Position numbers and translations under genes: made by a program
Notes under the pieces: generated by a model
Database searches by the model: none
What the model was told of the DNA's origin: nothing
What the model saw: the letters and a program-made list of their open reading frames with translations, nothing else
Shown: positions 57,556-64,000 of the stretch, one piece after another
How the letters are laid out: the number at the start of each line of letters is the position of its first letter
Numbering within the stretch: the first letter of the stretch is position 1
Assembly (NCBI GenBank): GCA_963652365.1
Contig: CAVJTH010000012.1
Coordinates: 7,965 to 71,964 of the forward strand
DNA length: 64,000 bases
Reading direction: 5' to 3'
Origin: Hallerella sp963652365
GTDB taxonomy: Bacteria; Fibrobacterota; Fibrobacteria; Fibrobacterales; Fibrobacteraceae

Positions 57556-58217
57556 ATTTTTTTACCGCTTCGCAGATTCTGGAACAAAAGAGGCCGGAAG
57601 AACGGCTCTCCCTTTTGATCCGCCACGGCGAACGTCGCCACATCGTGCCGGGAGACGAAGATTACGGTTCGAAGGTTCCGCTGACCGACCGTGGGCGTTC
57701 GGAGTCCCTTGCCGCCGGCGAGAGCTTTCTCTGCGTTGACGGTTCGCGCTTTTTCGCGTCGAGTCCCGTGTTTCGCTGCCGGGAAACCGCTGCGCTCTTT
57801 GCGAAAGGATGCGGCGCCTTGGAATCTTCGGAACCGGAAAGGGTTGCCAGCTTCGACCGCCTCGGCGACTTTTACGTCAACGGCTTTGCGGACTACGAAC
57901 GCTATCTGAAGGAAGGCTTCTATCCGGCGGTCTGCCGCTTTGTCCGCGAAGGTTTGCTTCCGGGATTTCTGTCGCTTGCGGAGGGCTCCGAAAAGTTTCT
58001 GCGGTTCTTGCTGGAAAGCTCTTCGGCGGACCTGAACGTGTTCTGTTCCCACGACGCCTGGATCGTGCCGTTCCTTTCGCATTTTACGGATGTCCGCTTC
58101 AGTCCGAACCTCTGGCTGAATTTCCTTTCCGGCGCGGCGATCCTCTTTTCCGCCGATAAAAAGGCTGTACGGATTCTTCCCGTTGCCTTTCTGGGCGACG
58201 GCTGGCTCCGGTTCTAG
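57552..58217 (+). CDS. Histidine phosphatase superfamily protein
   Basis: This 221-residue protein has the catalytic RHG motif early (LLIRHGERR) with an expected partner His near the end (CSHDAW) and LTDRGRSES after it. This is the branch-1/2 phosphoglycerate-mutase-like fold. The substrate is unknown; sugar phosphates or a phosphoprotein are possible. It is the last gene of the 54956 run. Confidence 0.8.
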   Translation: MNFFTASQILEQKRPEERLSLLIRHGERRHIVPGDEDYGSKVPLTDRGRSESLAAGESFLCVDGSRFFASSPVFRCRETAALFAKGCGALESSEPERVASFDRLGDFYVNGFADYERYLKEGFYPAVCRFVREGLLPGFLSLAEGSEKFLRFLLESSSADLNVFCSHDAWIVPFLSHFTDVRFSPNLWLNFLSGAAILFSADKKAVRILPVAFLGDGWLRF

Positions 58218-58230
58218 GAAAACTCCATTC

Positions 58231-58270
58231 AAAAAGCTTAAAGGTCTCCGCTTGCGCGAAGACCTTTAAG
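58231..58270 (-). terminator. Terminator of tRNA-Ser
   Basis: CTTAAAGGTCT (58237-58247) pairs with AGACCTTTAAG (58260-58270). On the minus strand it is followed by CTTTTT (58236-58231) and so ends the tRNA-Ser transcript. The stem could also act on the plus-strand run, which ends at 58217. Confidence 0.8.
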
Positions 58271-58272
58271 AG

Positions 58273-58360
58273 CGGGGAGGGCGAGATTCGAACTCGCGAT
58301 AGGGTTACCCCTATACGTCCTTAGCAGGGACGCGCCTTCGGCCAACTCGGCCACCTCCCC
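58273..58360 (-). tRNA. tRNA-Ser (anticodon GCT)
   Basis: The minus strand gives an 88-base class II cloverleaf. The acceptor stem GGGGAGG (58360-58354) pairs with CCTCCCC (58280-58274), with discriminator G at 58273. The D arm reads GGCCGAGTTGGCCGAAGGCG, the anticodon loop CCTGCTAAGG (anticodon GCT), there is a long variable arm and the T arm has GAGTTCGAATCTC. CCA is not encoded. It has its own promoter and terminator. Confidence 0.96.
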
Positions 58361-58377
58361 TAATTCGGGGGACTACA

Positions 58378-58406
58378 ATGTTACATATTTTTCGAAAAAT
58401 TTTCAA
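58378..58406 (-). promoter_or_regulatory. Promoter of tRNA-Ser
   Basis: On the minus strand TTGAAA (58406-58401) and TAACAT (58383-58378) are 17 bases apart, 17 bases before the tRNA 5' end. Confidence 0.65.
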
Positions 58407-58479
58407 GTTCAAATTTTGGAAAAAATCCTTTTTGTTATTTTTATCGGGAACCTGGAGTCCCTGAACCCGTCTTGTCGCT

Positions 58480-61400
58480 ATGAAATTTCTGAAAACGCTC
58501 TTGAAAATTGCCGTCGCCCTGTCGATTGTCGGACTTTTGTGCCTGATTCCGCTGTATGTCGTCGTTTTTCGCGTCTTGCCGACGAGGGATCCGGACGGCG
58601 TCTTCAACCGGGAATACATCCTTTCGGAGCTTTCGGGAGAATCCCGCGTGTATTATCGGGACGGCGAACGGCTTCTCGGCTCCTTTTTCGATGTCAATCA
58701 CCGAATTTACGTTCCCTATGGGGAAATTCCCGAACATATCGTGAACGCGCTTGTCGCTGCGGAAGACGCCCGCTATTTTGAACATGGAGGTTTCGATATT
58801 ACCGGGTTTTCGCGGGCGATGCTCCACAACGTTCGGGCGGGGAGGCTCGCGCAGGGCGGTTCGACGCTCACCCAGCAGACGGTCAAGAACATCTACGGGC
58901 GCGAAGAGCGCAGCATCAAGGCGAAGTGGAAGGAACTGATCGATGCGCTCCGGATGGAACGGCATTTTTCCAAGGAAGAGATTCTCGAATTCTACCTGAA
59001 CCAGTTCCATGTATCGGGAACGGGAAAAGGGGTCGCCATTGCCGCCCAGTATTTTTTCGACAAGGAACTCAAGGAGCTTTCGCTTGCCGAGTGCGCCTTT
59101 ATCGCCGGATCGGTCAAGGGACCGTTCAACTACGACCCGTTCATCCAGAGGAACCAGGAGCGCCGTGATCGGGCCGTTCGCCGCGGGCAGGAACGCTTGA
59201 AGTATGTTCTCGGGCGCATGGTCGAGGAAAAGTACATCTCGCAGGACCAGATGGATTCCGCGCTTTCGAAGCCTCTTGAATTTCGCCATGGGAACTTCCG
59301 GTTCGCGCTTTCCACGCAGCTTTCCCGGATAGAGGAAAAGTTCGATTCCGATTTTTACCGCGACCTGTTCGAAAAGAACGGAATTTCCGACTGGCGCAAG
59401 GCGCAGCTTTCCATCGTGACGACGGTCGATGCGGATTACCAGGCGGCGGCAAAGCGGGCCGTCCAGAACAACATCTCGAATTTGCAGGTCAAGCTCGGGG
59501 GCTTTGCGCTTCCCAAGTCGGATCTGCCGAACCGCGCCGCCTTTGCCCGCGTCGGCGACTATCTGTATGGCGCGGTGGATTCCGTGAAGTTCGACGAGAA
59601 GGGAAAGCTTTCGGACATCTATCTTTCCTTTGGTCAGCTCCGCGGTCATGTGGGAAAGGCCGAGCTGGACGAGCTTGGAAAGCGGATGAACGCCGACGTC
59701 AAGACGGTTCTCGCTCCGCGGCTTTCCAAGGGGTCTGTCTTGCTTTCGAGCGTCAAGGACACCGTGCCGGAAAACGGAGCCGTTCCCTGCGCCATCGAAA
59801 CGGAACCGGTTCTGCAGGGCGCTCTGGTCGCGATCCAGAACGGAAGCGTGGTGGCGAGCCAGGCGGGTTTCCTCAATTCGGGCTACGACCGATCCTTCAA
59901 GGCGAAGCGTCAGCTGGGTTCGAGCTGGAAGCCTCTTCTCTTTGGCGCAGCCCTGAAATACGGATGGCATTACCTGGACGAACTCGAAAACGATTTCAAC
60001 CTGTTCCAGTTCGAAAACGATTTTTACTTTCCGCGGCCCGACCACAGGAACAAGGGCGAAACGGTCAGCATTCTCTGGGCGGCGGTCCGATCCGAGAACA
60101 TCGCGACCATCTGGCTTCTGGACCATCTGCTCGACAAGCTTTCCGACGAGGAATTTGCGGAGGTGGCCCGCGAAAATGGATTCCTCAAGGGCGAAGAGGA
60201 ATCGTTCGATGACTATCGCAAGCGGCTCCGTGACAAGTACGGGCTTTACCTGAACGAGACGGCGAAGAGCGAAATCGAATTTTCGAAGGCGCAGGCAAAT
60301 CTGTACGAAGCGTTGCTCTACGAGAACCGACCTTCGACCGCGCGTGCCGTTCGCAACATGTTTTACGGACGAAACGTGGAAAACGGCAAGAAGCGTTACC
60401 GCAAGCTGGAAAAGTCCTACTTCGCGGAATTCGATCACAACTTCTTGCGCTACCTTTCGCTGCTCAAGGAGTCCGACTTGAAGGCGTTCTCGCCCGATGG
60501 CGAAAACGTACCCTCGCCGACCGACGACGAAGTCTATCCCGACTTGAAGCTGTCCGATATTCGCAGGCTCAACGGCATGGTGAAAATCCCGTCCGAGGAC
60601 CTGGACTATGTCTCTGTCGAAAAGCTGCGCTATTGGCCGGACTTCAAGCGGTCCGTGGCGATGGCCGCCTTTGCGAAGTTTGCCGGCGAAATCGGCATTC
60701 ACGGAAAGCTTCGCGAAGTTCTCAGCATGCCGCTGGGCGTCAACGAGGTGACGCTTGCCGAGATGACCGTTGCCTACCAGACGCTTCTTTCGGGCAAGGT
60801 GTTCAAGTGCGCCGACGGAGACTGGAACGAACCGTGCCTTGTAAAGGAAATCCGCGATCGGGAAGGGCGCCTGCTGTTTGAAAATGCGATCGAATCGAAG
60901 AGACTGCTTTCCGATACGCTGACGGAGCAGATCGCCGTGATGCTCCATTCCGTATTCCGCTATGGTACCGCGTTCAGCCAATACAGAAACATGACGGTGA
61001 CATCGCCGAACCGCGAATCGACGCTTCTGTTCCCGACATTCGGCAAGACCGGAACGACAAACGACTACCGAAACGTAGCGTTCCTGGGAGGAATTCCGAC
61101 GTTCGTTCCGGACAAGAACGGCTTTGCCGCGGATTCCGCCATCGCGATTGGCAGCTATGTGGGCTTTGACGACAATCGCCCGCTAAAATTCGGAAGGACT
61201 CGGATCGCGGGTTCCTCGGGAGGGCTTCCGCAGTGGGCCGATTTTGCACAGAGCGCAATCCAGATTCGCGGAGAAAGTTCCAAGGTGGATTTCCTCGACA
61301 TTTCGATGCTTGCTTCCGGAGCGGTTCCTCTTCGCCTGGTAACGGAACGCGGGGAAATTTTGGTGCATCCGATGACGGGACTGCCGATCTATTCCGCCGA

Positions 61401-61647
61401 AGGCAAGGGAAAGAGCGTTCCCCTTCTCGATGTCCCGGGCTACACGCCGCAGACCCAGATGGAGACGGCGGCGGCAAGCGCCGCGAACGCAGGCTTTGTC
61501 ACGTCTCTTTCCATGCCGAGCGTCCCGCTTGATTCCGGTCGGGTGGGACCGCTCGAATCGCAGCCGGAAAAGGACGATTTCGAACTGCCCGAGGATTTCC
61601 TTGGCGAAAAGGCTTTTGTTCCCATCGAACCGGGTGAAGGATTCTAG
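58480..61647 (+). CDS. Class A penicillin-binding protein (PBP1-like)
   Basis: This 1055-residue bifunctional enzyme polymerises and cross-links peptidoglycan. After one N-terminal membrane helix it has a GT51 domain with catalytic Glu95 in AAEDARYFEHGG and QGGSTLTQQTVKNI. The transpeptidase domain has Ser481 in the SXXK motif (GSSWKPLLFG), SEN at 538-540 and KTGTT at 856-859. A long insertion lies between the second and third motifs (about residues 560-690), making the protein larger than the usual 750-850. The last 140 residues are a Pro/Ser-rich tail. Residues are complete for both activities. Confidence 0.93.
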   Translation: MKFLKTLLKIAVALSIVGLLCLIPLYVVVFRVLPTRDPDGVFNREYILSELSGESRVYYRDGERLLGSFFDVNHRIYVPYGEIPEHIVNALVAAEDARYFEHGGFDITGFSRAMLHNVRAGRLAQGGSTLTQQTVKNIYGREERSIKAKWKELIDALRMERHFSKEEILEFYLNQFHVSGTGKGVAIAAQYFFDKELKELSLAECAFIAGSVKGPFNYDPFIQRNQERRDRAVRRGQERLKYVLGRMVEEKYISQDQMDSALSKPLEFRHGNFRFALSTQLSRIEEKFDSDFYRDLFEKNGISDWRKAQLSIVTTVDADYQAAAKRAVQNNISNLQVKLGGFALPKSDLPNRAAFARVGDYLYGAVDSVKFDEKGKLSDIYLSFGQLRGHVGKAELDELGKRMNADVKTVLAPRLSKGSVLLSSVKDTVPENGAVPCAIETEPVLQGALVAIQNGSVVASQAGFLNSGYDRSFKAKRQLGSSWKPLLFGAALKYGWHYLDELENDFNLFQFENDFYFPRPDHRNKGETVSILWAAVRSENIATIWLLDHLLDKLSDEEFAEVARENGFLKGEEESFDDYRKRLRDKYGLYLNETAKSEIEFSKAQANLYEALLYENRPSTARAVRNMFYGRNVENGKKRYRKLEKSYFAEFDHNFLRYLSLLKESDLKAFSPDGENVPSPTDDEVYPDLKLSDIRRLNGMVKIPSEDLDYVSVEKLRYWPDFKRSVAMAAFAKFAGEIGIHGKLREVLSMPLGVNEVTLAEMTVAYQTLLSGKVFKCADGDWNEPCLVKEIRDREGRLLFENAIESKRLLSDTLTEQIAVMLHSVFRYGTAFSQYRNMTVTSPNRESTLLFPTFGKTGTTNDYRNVAFLGGIPTFVPDKNGFAADSAIAIGSYVGFDDNRPLKFGRTRIAGSSGGLPQWADFAQSAIQIRGESSKVDFLDISMLASGAVPLRLVTERGEILVHPMTGLPIYSAEGKGKSVPLLDVPGYTPQTQMETAAASAANAGFVTSLSMPSVPLDSGRVGPLESQPEKDDFELPEDFLGEKAFVPIEPGEGF

Positions 61648-61649
61648 GG

Positions 61650-62846
61650 ATGTTTAGAATGTTTGCTTTCAGGCTGTCTCTTTTGGGGCTTGCCATCGTG
61701 CTGCTTTCGGCTTGTGCGGGAACCGCTCCCGAATCAAGGCTTTCGGACCCGCTTCCGCTGTCGGAAAATTCCCAAACGGAGAATTCGGGAACCGTCCATT
61801 CCGAAAAATCGCCTCTTCCCGAAAAAATCGTCGTCCCGGATACGATCGAGAAATCGACCGTCGATACGGATGGGAAAACGGTTGCCGATACGGCAGTTCA
61901 CGTCCTTCTGCAAGGCGACAGCGCGCAGACCAGGGAGTCGGAATCTTTCGACGCGTATGTCGAAATTTCGCGAATCGCCCGCAAAGCGCTTTCTCGCGCC
62001 GATTCCTTTGACGCACTGGGAATGAAGGATTCCGTCTTCGCCATCGCGGAGCAGTTTTCCGTCTTGAATCCGCTCTGGGAAGAATGGCAAAAACATGTCA
62101 AGGCTCTTGACGAAAAGAATCGGCAGACCGTGTCCATCGATCCCGAAGTTCTCGAAAGGCTCCGGATCGATCTAGCCAACGCGAACGCTCGTCGTGCGGA
62201 CTTCTCGGAACTCAAGTCCATTGTCGATTCCATTCTGGCGATTTCTCCGGGAGATTCCTCGAAAATCCTGGCGGACTCGATTTTGCGCCTAGCCTATTCT
62301 CGGACGTTTGAAAAGGTAAGGCAAGGTCGGGACGCTGCGCTTTCCACTGCTTCCGAAAAGGCTGGTTTCGACGAAGCCGAAAGGCTTCTCACGGACTTGC
62401 TGCTGCGATATCCGGATTATGCCGACACGCTCCAATTGAAGGAATCCTTGTTGAAAATTGCTTCGATGCGCTCGGAAGAAGCCGCCTTGTCGGAGTCGTT
62501 CTGGAAAACTCGCGATCCAGGGCTCATGCTGGCAGAAGCGCAAAAGCTGGCTGCCGAATCCAAGTGGAACCGTGCCAAGGAGCTTTTTCAAAAGCTCAAG
62601 TCGAGCAGTCTTCGCGGAGAGGCATTCCGTGCGCTGGATTCTCTCGAAAGCAGATTCTGCACCGAAAAACGCGAACGGGCCGCAACGCTGTTTGCCAAGT
62701 CCCAGCGAAAGAAATCGGACAGATCCCAACTGTTGAAGGAGTCGATCGGCGAATTGAATGCGTGCCTGGATTTCGCTCCGAAATATAGGGACCGGGCGAC
62801 CGTACTTTCCAACAAGGAATTTCTGTCGCGGGAACTCGCCAAATGA
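61650..62846 (+). CDS. Lipoprotein with helical repeats
   Basis: This 398-residue lipoprotein (LLSACAG lipobox) has a low-complexity Ser/Glu/Pro linker (about residues 25-90). A long alpha-helical, TPR-like region follows (FDEAERLLTDLLLRYPDYAD, NRAKELFQKLKSSSLRGEAF). It starts 3 bases after the PBP gene, so it may be an outer-membrane activator of that enzyme, by analogy with LpoA/LpoB pairs. This functional link is inference from position and architecture. Confidence 0.75.
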   Translation: MFRMFAFRLSLLGLAIVLLSACAGTAPESRLSDPLPLSENSQTENSGTVHSEKSPLPEKIVVPDTIEKSTVDTDGKTVADTAVHVLLQGDSAQTRESESFDAYVEISRIARKALSRADSFDALGMKDSVFAIAEQFSVLNPLWEEWQKHVKALDEKNRQTVSIDPEVLERLRIDLANANARRADFSELKSIVDSILAISPGDSSKILADSILRLAYSRTFEKVRQGRDAALSTASEKAGFDEAERLLTDLLLRYPDYADTLQLKESLLKIASMRSEEAALSESFWKTRDPGLMLAEAQKLAAESKWNRAKELFQKLKSSSLRGEAFRALDSLESRFCTEKRERAATLFAKSQRKKSDRSQLLKESIGELNACLDFAPKYRDRATVLSNKEFLSRELAK

Positions 62847-63610
62847 TCTTTGGACATGAGTGGTGGCTTTATGTCGTTTTCTTTTTCATCGGAGCCTTGA
62901 CTAGCGCAATCAATAGCGTTGCAGGCGGAGGCAGTTCGGTCAGCTTGCCGCTTATGATCTTTTTAGGACTCCCGCCGACGGTTGCGAACGGAACGAATCG
63001 CCTGGGGCTTTTGGTTGGCGACATTGCGGCAGCGGTGCACATGTTCCGCCAGGGACTTTTAGATGTCAAGTACTTTCGAATGCTTCTCTGGCCGACTCTT
63101 GCGGGTTCGCTCTGCGGAATCTTCTTCCTGACCCGGATTGACGACAGGCTTTTCCAAGGCGTTCTGTCCATCGCCATATTCTTTGTCGTCATCATAAGCC
63201 ATGTCAACCGAAGCTTCTCGGGCAAGTTTTCTGCCAAGCCAGCGAAAAAAATGTCTCCGCTCGCCTTTATCGGCTTCTTTCTCGTCGGAGTCTATGGAAA
63301 CGTCATGCAGGTCGGTGTCGGTTTCGTACAGATTATTGCGCTGTCGCGTTATACGGGTCTAGACCTTTTGCGGGTGAACGCCTTGAAGAACGCCTTGACC
63401 GGAACCTTTCTGCTTGTCAGTACGATAGGCCTTGTCGCCATGGGGAAAGTGGATTGGAGCCTTGCCGTCTGCGTCTCTCTCGGTTCGCTTCTGGGGGGAA
63501 TCTGCGGAAGTCTCTTGCAATGCAAAAAGGGCAACGCTTTCATCGGGCGCTTTGTTTCGGTGGCGAGCCTTGGACTTGCGCTTTTCCTGCTCAAGGACCT
63601 GTTCGCTTAA
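62843..63610 (+). CDS. TauE/SafE-family permease
   Basis: This 255-residue protein with about seven or eight membrane helices has the family N-terminal repeat (VVFFFIGALTSAINSVAGGG, SSVSLPLMIFLGLPPTVANG then TNRLGLLVG) and the second half GVYGNVMQVGVGFVQIIAL. Members export sulfite, sulfonates or other small anions. The substrate is unknown. It overlaps the lipoprotein gene by 4 bases. Confidence 0.88.
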   Translation: MIFGHEWWLYVVFFFIGALTSAINSVAGGGSSVSLPLMIFLGLPPTVANGTNRLGLLVGDIAAAVHMFRQGLLDVKYFRMLLWPTLAGSLCGIFFLTRIDDRLFQGVLSIAIFFVVIISHVNRSFSGKFSAKPAKKMSPLAFIGFFLVGVYGNVMQVGVGFVQIIALSRYTGLDLLRVNALKNALTGTFLLVSTIGLVAMGKVDWSLAVCVSLGSLLGGICGSLLQCKKGNAFIGRFVSVASLGLALFLLKDLFA

Positions 63611-64000
63611 TTTGTGTTAATTCGTCGGCAATTCTTCCCGGCGCTTCGCTAGACCGCTGTCCGCGCAGATTCTTGATGGAATGGAGAAAATCGAGAATCT
63701 CGAAACGGAACGCGCCGAAAATGAAAATCGCAAGAATATGGTCGGTTCAAGCCGCGCCAGCGAGCCGTTGTTTTGCGGGCAGACGTAAATTTTAGGCGAT
63801 TTTCTACATGATTTCGTAAAAGCTTTCGCTTGGAAAGGCGCTTGGAGCATGAAAATCGGCGAGATTCGTGGCGAATTTCGAAAAGGAAACGAAAATATCA
63901 GGGGCTTTGGGAAAATTTTATGAGTATCGTCCCGTAACTTGGATTAGAATCCTGGCAATAGAATGTTCGCAGTTTGTGGACAGCCCGTCATTTTCCGCGG
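63611..64000. other. Gene-free region at the right end
   Basis: These 390 bases hold no convincing gene. The region is moderately AT-rich in its second half. TTGGAT (63941-63946) and TAGAAT-like sequence follow near the end, and an ATG at 63963 opens a frame to the window edge (MFAVCGQPVIFR), but no ribosome-binding site supports it. No tRNA or terminator was found. Confidence 0.45.

Noticed and set aside
58441..60981. Very long open frame antisense to the penicillin-binding protein gene.
   Set aside because: It mirrors the codon structure of the real gene, has no recognisable motif, and its product is a low-complexity Arg/Lys/His-rich string. Similar antisense frames occur opposite gyrB, rnr, ptsI and others, as expected for codon usage rich in GC at third positions.
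63963..64000. Start of a gene running off the right edge.
   Set aside because: Only 12 codons are visible, with no ribosome-binding site or recognisable sequence.

Overview
The window reads as chromosomal DNA from a member of the Fibrobacterota (Fibrobacter or a close relative such as Hallerella). The strongest clue is the lipoprotein at 17595-18881, which ends in a FISUMP-type module (Fibrobacter succinogenes major paralogous domain). Other clues are a broken secreted gene with CBM3-like and Fibrobacter-type surface modules (4893-6219), a futalosine-route menaquinone gene (mqnA), a short RpoD-type sigma factor without region 1.1, and several diderm envelope genes. No phage, CRISPR array, rRNA operon or transposase was seen. 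This taxonomic call rests on recognised families, not on a search.

Layout. 1-3276: 3' end of an acyl-CoA/AMP ligase, then fabF and fabV. 3352-4800: a minus-strand tRNA-Gly divergent from infC-rpmI-rplT. 4801-6220: an AT-rich, decayed surface-protein locus. 6223-10010: an orphan LytS-type kinase, a sigma factor and ahcY. 10011-10809: non-coding DNA with repeat fragments and coding remnants. 10810-15373: flavodoxin, then a tight clpP-ftsY-lipoprotein-thioredoxin-glycosyltransferase run, whose last gene is fused to a beta-barrel-like domain. 15447-17181: a small beta-barrel protein, mqnA and a KDPG-type aldolase. 17182-19515: the FISUMP lipoprotein gene between two copies of a complex intergenic repeat. 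19516-22731: rnr and a RgpF-type gene.

22728-36157 is one long minus-strand cluster of twelve closely packed genes. In transcription order these are a CnoX-like protein, two M16 peptidase-family proteins, a secreted unknown, TrmH, an MCE/MlaD protein, HPr, enzyme I, a lytic transglycosylase, an EamA transporter, prmA and hemE. 36187-39344 holds a zinc-ribbon protein, two tandem paralogous membrane proteins and an AI-2E family permease. 39462-41787 holds HU, a tiny lipoprotein and a carboxyltransferase subunit. 41936-51872 is a co-directional run: ctpA, mlaE, dciA, gyrB, a polyprenyl synthetase, a flavodiiron protein, a UvrD/Rep helicase and an arginase-fold protein.

51884-53766 is an AT-rich two-gene cassette of unknown function inserted among housekeeping genes. 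It is the best candidate here for an undescribed system. cysK follows, then a run at 54956-58217 (lipoprotein, unknown 312-residue protein, rdgB, PAP2 phosphatase, histidine phosphatase). The window ends with tRNA-Ser, a large class A penicillin-binding protein, a lipoprotein and a TauE/SafE permease. The last 390 bases hold no gene I can support.
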